This document shows, piece by piece, positions 1 through 5,943 of a stretch of 6,376 nucleotides of DNA (position 1 is its first letter; every line of letters begins with the position of its first letter). The translations under genes were made by a program, and so were the position numbers. Below the pieces are notes generated by a model. It searched no databases. It worked only from the letters and a program-made list of their open reading frames with translations, and had not been told where the DNA came from. This stretch comes from Clostridia bacterium. Its GTDB lineage: Bacteria > Bacillota > Clostridia > Oscillospirales > Acutalibacteraceae. The stretch lies in NCBI GenBank assembly GCA_017939855.1, contig JAGAZW010000112.1, positions 1-6,376 of the forward strand, given 5' to 3'.

Positions 1-437
1 GAAATGTTTATAATTGATATATATACAAGTGTTGGCAAAACATACTCCATAGCGACACTTCTTCTGCCGACCAAAACAATTAGTATGTTCCTTAACAATG
101 TCACGACAAGCGCCATTATAAGATTAGATACAGGACCTGCTAGAGCAGTTAAAGCAATATCCCTTTTAGGCTTTTTGAAATAATAAGAATTTATCGGCAC
201 AGGTTTTGCCCAACCAAAACCTACGAGCAAAATACAAAGCGCACCCAAATAATCAATATGCGCCATAGGATTTAAGGTCAGTCTCCCCTGATATCTGGCA
301 GTCGGGTCTCCGAGCTTGTTTGCTACAAATCCATGAGCAAACTCATGAATCGGAAGGGTTAAAAATATTACTATAAGCGACGCCAATATTCCGGGAACCA
401 ACGCCTCAAAAGACAAGCCACCGCTTAATATATCCAT
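1..437 (-). CDS. Site-2-type (M50) membrane metalloprotease, 3' end cut by window
   Basis: Partial gene; about 145 N-terminal residues are visible and the reading frame is still open at base 1. A hydrophobic segment (about residues 12-30) leads into the zinc motif HEFAH at residues 31-35 (His31, Glu32, His35), followed by GDPTAR at 43-48, NPMAHID at 56-62, FGWAKPVP at 74-81 and AGPVSN at 100-105. This order is typical of the short bacterial M50 proteases (YwhC-like), which cleave substrates within the membrane. The third zinc ligand, normally Asp in a later PxDG motif, lies outside the window. The ATG at 435-437 is 15 bases from the nearest Shine-Dalgarno (GGAG at 453-456). An in-frame TTG at 441-443 is 9 bases from it and may be the true start, adding two residues. 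The gene has its own promoter just upstream. In many Firmicutes this family sits next to scpA-scpB, which would be off the left edge. The substrate is unknown. Confidence 0.93.
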   Translation of the reverse strand, partial: MDILSGGLSFEALVPGILASLIVIFLTLPIHEFAHGFVANKLGDPTARYQGRLTLNPMAHIDYLGALCILLVGFGWAKPVPINSYYFKKPKRDIALTALAGPVSNLIMALVVTLLRNILIVLVGRRSVAMEYVLPTLVYISIINI

Positions 438-471
438 TAACAAGACATACCACTCCAATCTAATTAAGTAT

Positions 472-500
472 ATTATACTATATTTGCCCTAAAAAGACAA
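472..500 (-). promoter_or_regulatory. SigA-type promoter for the M50 protease gene
   Basis: On the minus strand a -35 box TTGTCT (495-500, 4/6 match to consensus) is followed after exactly 17 bases by a perfect -10 box TATAAT (472-477). Transcription would begin near base 465, some 30 bases before the protease start codon, with the GGAG ribosome-binding site in between. The -35 box lies inside the T-rich tail of the terminator just upstream. Confidence 0.75.
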
Positions 501-541
501 GAAAAACATACCGCTTTACAATAACGAAAAGCGGTATGTTT
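490..541 (-). terminator. Rho-independent terminator after the amidase gene
   Basis: A perfect 14-bp inverted repeat (504-517 with 528-541) encloses a 10-base loop. On the minus strand it is followed by a T-rich tail (about 490-505: TTTCTTGTCTTTTT). It begins 16 bases after the amidase stop codon, so it should end that transcript. In the plus direction no comparable T-tract follows, so it looks one-directional. Confidence 0.85.
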
Positions 542-557
542 AATATTGTTACTCATT

Positions 558-1100
558 TTACCCTTGAGGAGTGCGAAACGGTATCCCGAAATAATCAGCT
601 AGAGACAGCACAACATTCTGTGCTATTGCATTTATATTGTTTGCAATCCAGGTTGCGTCCTCATAATTGTCATGATAAGCAAACTCTATAAGCACTCCGG
701 GAGCCCTGGTGCGACGCACCTCACCTAATGACGTGGTAGGGATTGCCCTTACTCCACCGGGCACCGGATAAATTATCTGAAGATTATTAGCTATTATTTC
801 TGCCGCACGTCTTCCTCGTTCGCTCGTAGGATAATAGTACACTTCACTACCTCTTCTGCCGCTACCGTCGGCAGTAGCATTAGAGTGCAGGGCTAAATGC
901 AGGTCATAGTTCCCCGAATTCGAAGCGGCAATAGACGAGGCTGCTGTCATATCCGGAGTGTTGCGGGTAAAATCTATCCCGGTTGCATACAGATACGGCT
1001 CCATCGCATCGGCTATAAGATTCATATAATATTCTTCATTACCGCCAATAATATACGGGTTAAACTCCTGGGTTGAGGGGCTTAAATAAATGCTAGGCAT
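558..1100 (-). CDS. N-acetylmuramoyl-L-alanine amidase (Amidase_3 family, SPSxQ variant)
   Basis: 180 residues, a single catalytic domain. Family members cut the bond between N-acetylmuramic acid and L-alanine in peptidoglycan using one zinc ion. Visible landmarks are SPSTQ at residues 7-11, NEEYYM at 21-26 (candidate Glu ligand 22 or 23), DLHLALHSNA at 66-75 (His72 the zinc ligand), and VLIEFAYHDN at 136-145 (Glu139 the expected catalytic Glu). The first zinc-binding His of classical members (in a GHGG-like motif after strand 1) is replaced by the SPSTQ segment, a variant I recall from clostridial amidases. There is no signal peptide, membrane segment or wall-binding repeat, so export or lysis-dependent release is unclear; a role in sporulation or mother-cell lysis is possible but unproven. 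The start ATG has AAAGGG 8 bases upstream (1109-1114), and this site is buried in a hairpin. It is followed by a strong terminator. Confidence 0.88.
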   Translation of the reverse strand: MPSIYLSPSTQEFNPYIIGGNEEYYMNLIADAMEPYLYATGIDFTRNTPDMTAASSIAASNSGNYDLHLALHSNATADGSGRRGSEVYYYPTSERGRRAAEIIANNLQIIYPVPGGVRAIPTTSLGEVRRTRAPGVLIEFAYHDNYEDATWIANNINAIAQNVVLSLADYFGIPFRTPQG

Positions 1101-1140
1101 AAAAACATCCCTTTCTTTACAGTTTATGAAAGAAAGGGAT
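1101..1140 (-). promoter_or_regulatory. Hairpin with T-tract covering the amidase ribosome-binding site
   Basis: A perfect 12-bp inverted repeat (1107-1118 with 1129-1140) has a 10-base loop and is followed on the minus strand by GTTTTT (1101-1106), which runs straight into the amidase ATG. It has the form of an intrinsic terminator for the upstream operon. However, its 3' arm also contains AAAGGG (1109-1114), the only ribosome-binding site for the amidase. It could therefore be a partial terminator, a translation-blocking hairpin, or both. The stem is AT-rich (4 of 12 pairs are G-C), so termination may be incomplete. Its strength was judged by eye only. Confidence 0.6.
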
Positions 1141-1161
1141 ATTTTGTTATTATGTTTATCT

Positions 1162-1695
1162 TTATTTCAATAACTCTAATATTGTTTTTTTGGCCTGCGA
1201 GGAAAACCAACAATAAAGCGCTTCGCCCATTTCCTGAAAGATGGGATCACCGTCATGGGAGCAAAGCATTGCAAATGTCTGTCCTATTCGACGAATAACA
1301 TCGGTTCCTCGACGTAAAGCAAGATAGTAAAAAGAGAATGCTCCCATCTCTGACGATGCTTTATAAAGGCTCATATCCATTTTTTTGAGTGTATCAAGAA
1401 AGCTTTTCTTTGCAATATCCGAAACAGCTTCATCGCTTATATAATTTTCAAGACTTGCTATTGCAGTAAAGCAAAGCAGTAGTCTTCTTTGAGAAATAAG
1501 CTCACCGTTATCCATTTCGCCTATGTTAGCATAACTGACTTCATCGGCAAATAGTTCGGCAACCTTTTCGCCTATTTGCTTTGCCGCTTTTTTTGTTTCA
1601 GTCTTTACTGTATTTTGAATAGGCTCTGTCTTATGAAACTGAGGGCTTTTTGAAGGTCTGCTACTTGCGATTTTTATATCTTTATCAGAACACAC
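1162..1695 (-). CDS. Conserved-looking helical protein of unknown function
   Basis: I do not recognise this family. With the start chosen here it has 177 residues. The first 40 or so are polar and Lys/Ser/Thr-rich and look disordered. From about residue 62 onward the sequence looks all-helical: an ISQRRLLLCF segment, an SFLDTLKKMDMSLYKA segment, GAFSFYYLALRRG, then GDPIFQEMGEALYCWF near residues 149-164. No signal peptide or clear membrane helix is present. The GTG at 1693-1695 is favoured because AGGTGAT (1700-1706) matches the 16S 3' end and sits 8 bases away; this leaves one base after the stop of the TSCPD gene. An upstream GTG at 1702-1704 (180 residues, 8-base overlap) is the alternative; the codon before it is an in-frame TAG. 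Either way it is probably translationally coupled to the TSCPD gene and part of the rpoD transcript. Confidence 0.8.
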   Translation of the reverse strand: MCSDKDIKIASSRPSKSPQFHKTEPIQNTVKTETKKAAKQIGEKVAELFADEVSYANIGEMDNGELISQRRLLLCFTAIASLENYISDEAVSDIAKKSFLDTLKKMDMSLYKASSEMGAFSFYYLALRRGTDVIRRIGQTFAMLCSHDGDPIFQEMGEALYCWFSSQAKKTILELLK

Positions 1696-1696
1696 T

Positions 1697-1957
1697 TTAA
1701 TCACCTACTGTGCCGCTTCTATATTCTTTTAAAGCGTTTGCGAGTTGATCAGGACAAGAGGTGTTTTTAAAACCACACCTGATGCTTTCAAGTCGGTCTA
1801 TAACATCATCCACCTTCATACCCTTAACCAGTTCGCTGATACCCTTAAGGTTCCCGTTACAACCGCCCGAATACTTTACATCAACAATTGTTTCACCCTC
1901 TACGGTAATATCAATACTTCTTGAGCATACACCCTTAGTCATATATGTGAAAGTCAT
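1697..1957 (-). CDS. Small TSCPD-domain protein (TIGR03905-like)
   Basis: 86 residues, cytosolic, no signal or membrane segment. The protein carries the signature Thr-Ser-Cys-Pro-Asp at residues 66-70, with further cysteines at 11, 33 and 61 and a GGCNGNLKG segment at 31-39. This pattern fits the stand-alone TSCPD family of Firmicutes. The same domain also occurs at the C-terminus of some B12-dependent ribonucleotide reductases. The function of the stand-alone form is not established; the four cysteines suggest metal binding or redox chemistry, which is inference. The ATG at 1955-1957 has a purine-rich site AAGGAAGGAA (1969-1978) with a rather long spacer of 11 bases. It lies 68 bases after rpoD with no terminator visible between them, and it is tightly joined to the next gene. 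Confidence 0.88.
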   Translation of the reverse strand: MTFTYMTKGVCSRSIDITVEGETIVDVKYSGGCNGNLKGISELVKGMKVDDVIDRLESIRCGFKNTSCPDQLANALKEYRSGTVGD

Positions 1958-2025
1958 TTGTTTAACCGTTCCTTCCTTTGAGCAAATAGTTTAAAAGCAC
2001 TATTATTCAAGGATATGTAATACCA

Positions 2026-3084
2026 CTACTTATCCCTGAACTTGTTGCTTCTTACTGGGTGACGAAGTTTTCTTAATGCCTTCGCTTCAATTTGACGGAT
2101 ACGCTCCCTGGTTACATTAAATTCCGTGCCTACTTCTTCAAGCGTGTGGCATCTGCCATCTTTCAAACCAAAACGAAGACGAATTACTGCTTCTTCTCTA
2201 GGAGTTAAGGTGTGAAGAACACTGTCGATATCCTCGTTAGTAATAGTTTTAAGCGCAGCCTCGTCGGGAGCTAAAGCATCTTCATCTCGGATAAAGTCCA
2301 TCAGTCTGGAATCCTCCTCAGGACCTATTGGTGTTTCCATAGAAACGGGCTCTTGAGCGACACGCATTATCTCTCTTACTCTTTCAACCGGAAGCTCCAT
2401 CTTTTCAGCTATCAACTCTTCACTCGGCTCATAGCCGTTTTCATGCAGAAGTTGACTCTGAATCTTTTTAAGGCGGTTAATAGTTTCGACCATATGAACC
2501 GGTATACGAATAGTTCTTGCCTGATCTGCTATAGCACGAGTTATTGCTTGTCTTATCCACCAGGTTGCATAGGTAGAAAATTTGAAGCCCTTTGTATGGT
2601 CAAATTTATCCACAGCCTTAATAAGACCCACATTACCCTCTTGAATAAGGTCAAGGAAATACATACCCCTTCCCACATATTTTTTAGCTATACTTACAAC
2701 AAGTCTTAAATTTGCCTCGGTAAGACGTTTTTTAGCATATTCGTCACCCTCACTGATTTTAACAGCAAGTTCAATTTCTTCCTCTGAGCTAAGCAGCGAC
2801 ACCCTGCCTATTTCTCTCAAATACACCTTAACAGGATCGTCAAGTGAAATATTATCAACCGAAATATCTTCTTGAAGATTTTCGACATCCATTTCCTCTA
2901 ATTTTAGCTCTTCATCTGTTGGTTCCTCGTCAAAATCCAGGTCGAGAGTAGGAGGCTCTGAGAAAAGTTCATCCAAATTTTCAGGAGCGTTTTCAATATC
3001 ATCGAGGGTTTCCTTTTTATCAACTTCCTGGTCTGATATAATTTCTTCTGCTATCTCTTGTTTCTTATTTTTTTTACTTTCCAT
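2026..3084 (-). CDS. rpoD: RNA polymerase primary sigma factor RpoD/SigA
   Basis: 352 residues. This is the main sigma-70 factor, which directs RNA polymerase to -10/-35 promoters. Regions visible in order: a very acidic N-terminus (residues 1-75), region 1.2 (DDPVKVYLREIGRVSLL from about 82), region 2 (about 100-197, with the core-binding DLIQEGNVGLIKAVDKF and the -10-melting stretch YATWWIRQAITRAIADQ), region 3 (about 197-280), and region 4 with the -35 helix-turn-helix (TLEEVGTEFNVTRERIRQIE) and the ending LRHP. Regions 2 to 4 are fully canonical for a housekeeping sigma. No clear region 1.1 fold is recognisable. The start is set at ATG 3082-3084: it has AAGGGGAAG upstream (3092-3100) and begins one base after the dnaG stop (TAA-T-ATG). 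A longer in-frame start at 3114 would overlap dnaG by 29 bases and add ten unconvincing residues. Confidence 0.97.
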   Translation of the reverse strand: MESKKNKKQEIAEEIISDQEVDKKETLDDIENAPENLDELFSEPPTLDLDFDEEPTDEELKLEEMDVENLQEDISVDNISLDDPVKVYLREIGRVSLLSSEEEIELAVKISEGDEYAKKRLTEANLRLVVSIAKKYVGRGMYFLDLIQEGNVGLIKAVDKFDHTKGFKFSTYATWWIRQAITRAIADQARTIRIPVHMVETINRLKKIQSQLLHENGYEPSEELIAEKMELPVERVREIMRVAQEPVSMETPIGPEEDSRLMDFIRDEDALAPDEAALKTITNEDIDSVLHTLTPREEAVIRLRFGLKDGRCHTLEEVGTEFNVTRERIRQIEAKALRKLRHPVRSNKFRDK

Positions 3085-3085
3085 A

Positions 3086-4861
3086 TTAAAACTTCCCCTT
3101 TTGCTTGTTTTCAATTATTTTTTTCATACTTTCTGCCCAATCTTCATCAGACATATTCTTTATATCCGGAGAGTTTTTCCTAAAGCTCTCCCCTAATATT
3201 ACCGAAATGCTGTCTTTTAATACAATCAGTGCGTTTTTTTCTCCCTTTTCGCTATTAAGCAAGGACACTAAAAAACCTAATTCAGCAGAAGATAACATTT
3301 CACCAAAATAAGAAACATCTACTGCTCTACCCTCCTCCAAAAGCTTCAACAGCGCCGCATAGATACGACGATTCAAAGATGTTAACATATCGTCCGGAGA
3401 CAGCTTCGACGAAGCCTCTTCATAAAAATCCGGATGCTGTAGCAATATAGCAATCACAGCTTCTTCTGCAGCGGCCGCTGCCGGATAAAGACGTTTGTCA
3501 GGATTTATATCTGAAGGATTATATTTAGGTGCTATTGCGGCAGAAATCTCTCTTTTTTCCTTTGTTCTTACATTTTTACGCCGTAATTCATCCACCTTTG
3601 TCTGAAAAGCGGTACGGGATACTCCGTATTTATCGCTTAATTTTCCTATGTAAAGGTCCCGTGCCATAACATCGTCATTTGAGGCAATAATTTCGGCTGC
3701 TTTCGCAAGATATTTTAACTTACCGTCATCGGCTGTAACGTCAATATCGCCTACTGCCATAAGCAGTTTGTATTCCAACTCGCTTACAGCACCCTCTAAA
3801 ATTGCGGCAAACCTTTCTTTACCGTGTTTCTTTATATACTCATCAGGATCCTTGCAATCCGGCAGGGTTATTATACGCACCGATATACCGGTACTTTTTA
3901 ATATTTCGCCGGCACGTGCAACCGCTTTTTTACCCGCCGCATCAGCATCGAGTGTAAGCACTATTTCTTTAGTATATCTCGAAATAAGTTTTGCTTGATT
4001 TTCAGTAAATGAGGTACCCAACGCAGCAACCGCATTTTCGAATCCTGCTTGATGCAAGGATATAACATCCATATTCCCCTCAACCAAAATTATTCTGTCA
4101 GCACAAAAATTCTTGGCAAAATTCATTCCGAAAAGATTTTCGCTTTTTTTATAAACGAGGGTGTCTGAGGTATTAACATATTTCCCCCCTGCTTTATCCT
4201 CACCCGGCATAGCTCTGCCACTAAAGGCTATCACATTTCCCCTTATGTCAATTACAGGAAACATTATACGTTTTCTAAAACGATCATAAAAACTGCCTCT
4301 GCTGCTTTTCGCTACAACATTAGCTTGAATCATATCATTTATTGTATATCCCTTGGATTTGAGATGATTTATAAGACTATCCCAGCTATCCGGGGCAGCA
4401 CCTAATCCAAAATGCTTTATGGTAGCAAGAGCAAGACCTCTTTCCGATAGATAATCAAGCGCCCATTTGCCTTGCTTGGTCATTAAATACTGATGAAAAA
4501 ATTTAGCGGTTTCACGGTTTATTTCAAGAATCTTGGATTTCATTTTTTGCATAGAATCATCATAGCTGTCCTCAGGCAGACTGATTCCGCTACGCTCAGC
4601 AAGAAGCTTTACAGCATCAATATAATCCAAATTTTCCATAAGCTTTGTAAAGCTGAAAACATCTCCGCCTACTCCACAACCGAAGCAGTAAAAAGAGCCG
4701 TTTTCGGGGTAAACGGTAAAGGAGGGTGTCTTCTCATTATGGAAAGGACAAAGTCCCACTAGGTTTTTACCCCTACGCTTTAAATTGACATAGGGTGCTA
4801 TAACCGATTCAATTTCGTTTCGATACTTTATCTCGTTTATAACCTCTTCAGGAATTGCCAT
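3086..4861 (-). CDS. dnaG: DNA primase DnaG
   Basis: 591 residues, a normal primase length. It makes the short RNA primers that start lagging-strand synthesis, working with the replicative helicase. The N-terminal zinc-binding domain has Cys38, His41, Cys59 and Cys62 (CPFH ... CFGC). The polymerase core includes YDRFRKRIMFPV at about 192-203, and the TOPRIM catalytic site has EGNMD (Glu261, Asp265) and DADAAG (Asp305, Asp307). An Ala-rich linker near residues 461-465 leads to the C-terminal helicase-interaction domain (about 465-591). The start at ATG 4859-4861 is decided by a near-ideal AGGAGGTG seven bases upstream and by the conserved opening MAIPEEVINEIKYRNEI; a start at 4900 would overlap dgt and lacks such a site. 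It lies between dgt and rpoD, as in many Clostridia. Confidence 0.98.
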   Translation of the reverse strand: MAIPEEVINEIKYRNEIESVIAPYVNLKRRGKNLVGLCPFHNEKTPSFTVYPENGSFYCFGCGVGGDVFSFTKLMENLDYIDAVKLLAERSGISLPEDSYDDSMQKMKSKILEINRETAKFFHQYLMTKQGKWALDYLSERGLALATIKHFGLGAAPDSWDSLINHLKSKGYTINDMIQANVVAKSSRGSFYDRFRKRIMFPVIDIRGNVIAFSGRAMPGEDKAGGKYVNTSDTLVYKKSENLFGMNFAKNFCADRIILVEGNMDVISLHQAGFENAVAALGTSFTENQAKLISRYTKEIVLTLDADAAGKKAVARAGEILKSTGISVRIITLPDCKDPDEYIKKHGKERFAAILEGAVSELEYKLLMAVGDIDVTADDGKLKYLAKAAEIIASNDDVMARDLYIGKLSDKYGVSRTAFQTKVDELRRKNVRTKEKREISAAIAPKYNPSDINPDKRLYPAAAAAEEAVIAILLQHPDFYEEASSKLSPDDMLTSLNRRIYAALLKLLEEGRAVDVSYFGEMLSSAELGFLVSLLNSEKGEKNALIVLKDSISVILGESFRKNSPDIKNMSDEDWAESMKKIIENKQKGKF

Positions 4862-4866
4862 TATAG

Positions 4867-4874
4867 CACCTCCT
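4867..4874 (-). promoter_or_regulatory. Strong ribosome-binding site of dnaG
   Basis: AGGAGGTG on the minus strand is an eight-base match to the complement of the 16S rRNA 3' end. Its AGGAGG core ends seven bases before ATG 4859-4861. It fixes the dnaG start inside the dgt-dnaG gap rather than within dgt. Confidence 0.9.
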
Positions 4875-4887
4875 AATATAATAAGAT

Positions 4888-5889
4888 TTAAATTTTCCAA
4901 AATTTCGGGATATATATATTTGTATATTCCGTCACTGCATAATGGTCTGTCATGCCTGCGATGTGGTCGGTAACCGCACGGTTTATGCCCTCAAAATCAT
5001 AGATGCTTTTATATTCTTGCGGCAACCTTTTAGCATCGGCTGAAAAATAATTGAAAAGTCCCTCAATTATGCCACTTACCTTGCTTTCCTCAGATTTTGC
5101 TTTTGGGTTTCGATAAACTTCGGAAAAAAGAAATTCGTGGAACATATTGTAGTATTTTTCAGTTTGCTCGTCCATCTTTATATCAATACCATCACTGTTT
5201 TCCACCAGTGAATTAACCAAAGTATTTATACGTTCCGATTTTTTACGGCCCAAAAACTTTACTATTTCGAAAGGAATATCACTTTCCTTTATAACACCTG
5301 CTCGAATAGCATCATCAGCATCGTGATTAATGTATGCTATTCGGTCACAATAGCGCACTATTCTGCCTTCCGCTGTAAAAGCCCATTCGTCCTTTGTGTG
5401 ATGATGGATACCGTCTAAAACTTCTGCAGTAAGATTAAGACCCTTTCCGCTCTTTTCCAGCTTTTCGCATACTCTGACACTATGTTCAAAATGGGTAAAG
5501 CCTGTATCACAAAGATTATTTAACACTCTTTCCCCTGCGTGTCCAAAGGGGGTATGCCCTAAATCATGACCCAGTGCTATTGCTTCGGTTAAATCCTCAT
5601 TAAGTCTTAACGCTCTTGCAACGGTACGAGCTATCTGAGATACCTCTAATGTATGTGTAAGTCTAGTGCGGTAATGGTCAGATTCTGGTGCTAAAAATAC
5701 CTGTGTTTTATGCTTTAGTCGGCGGAATGCTTTTGAATGAATTATTCTGTCCCTATCTCGCTGAAATTCAGTACGAATGCTACACTTTTCCTCATATTCA
5801 GCTCTGCCTATCGTTTCACAGCTTAATGCGGCAAACGGAGAAAGGTTATCCTTTTCAATTTGTTCCGAGATAATCCTTATGTTTTCCAT
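4888..5889 (-). CDS. dgt: Deoxyguanosinetriphosphate triphosphohydrolase-like protein (HD domain)
   Basis: 333 residues from the start used here. The dGTPase family splits dNTPs into a deoxynucleoside and triphosphate, helping to set dNTP pools. Counting from the first of the two Met codons, the metal-binding HD residues are His80 (RLTHTLEV), His109-Asp110 (HDLGHTPFGHAGE) and a late Asp, most likely Asp183 (YCDRIAYINHD). RDRDRIIHSKAFRRLKHKTQV at about 45-65 and HYRTRLTH at 73-80 are also family signatures. Length fits the shorter Gram-positive type rather than the longer E. coli Dgt. Two ATGs are adjacent: the second (5887-5889) is preferred because GGGG (5897-5900) is seven bases from it and only four from the first (5890-5892). 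Substrate preference, dGTP only or several dNTPs, cannot be read from the sequence. It precedes dnaG by 26 bases, so it is likely co-transcribed. Confidence 0.94.
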   Translation of the reverse strand: MENIRIISEQIEKDNLSPFAALSCETIGRAEYEEKCSIRTEFQRDRDRIIHSKAFRRLKHKTQVFLAPESDHYRTRLTHTLEVSQIARTVARALRLNEDLTEAIALGHDLGHTPFGHAGERVLNNLCDTGFTHFEHSVRVCEKLEKSGKGLNLTAEVLDGIHHHTKDEWAFTAEGRIVRYCDRIAYINHDADDAIRAGVIKESDIPFEIVKFLGRKKSERINTLVNSLVENSDGIDIKMDEQTEKYYNMFHEFLFSEVYRNPKAKSEESKVSGIIEGLFNYFSADAKRLPQEYKSIYDFEGINRAVTDHIAGMTDHYAVTEYTNIYIPKFWKI

Positions 5890-5914
5890 CATCTCACCCC
5901 AAAATTTAACGTTC

Positions 5915-5943
5915 TATATATAATATATTTAAAAAATCTTAAA
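5915..5943 (-). promoter_or_regulatory. Possible weak promoter before dgt
   Basis: The gap between the YigZ-family gene and dgt is extremely AT-rich. On the minus strand it offers -10-like hexamers (TATATA at 5915-5920, TATATT at 5922-5927). The best -35 at 17-base spacing is only TTTAAG (5938-5943), a 3/6 match overlapping the upstream stop codon. A promoter for the dgt-dnaG-rpoD operon here is plausible from position, but the boxes are poor and chance matches are easy in such AT-rich sequence. Confidence 0.25.

Noticed and set aside
1958..2025. Possible promoter between rpoD and the TSCPD gene (TTGAAT with a TATTTG 16 bases on)
   Set aside because: The -10 box matches only 3 of 6 positions and spacing is not ideal. 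In AT-rich sequence this is expected by chance, so read-through from rpoD is simpler. I also saw no terminator hairpin here.
2353..2709. 118-residue open frame on the plus strand
   Set aside because: It lies wholly inside rpoD regions 2-3 in antisense, has no domain-like sequence and no ribosome-binding site, and rpoD is unmistakable. The other plus-strand frames (for example at 1761-1994, 3105-3311, 3768-3998, 4493-4762, 5688-5873, 6023-6232) are shadows of the same kind.
3085..3114. Longer rpoD start that overlaps the end of dnaG
   Set aside because: The added ten residues do not look like sigma sequence, and the ATG at 3082-3084 has its own AAGGGGAAG site just after the dnaG stop.
4862..4900. 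Longer dnaG start inside dgt
   Set aside because: The near-ideal AGGAGGTG site at 4867-4874 and the conserved MAIPEE opening fix the start at 4861.
4888..5889. dGTPase as an anti-phage defence gene
   Set aside because: Some dGTPases deplete dNTPs during phage infection, but this one sits in the conserved dgt-dnaG-rpoD housekeeping order with no defence or mobile genes nearby.
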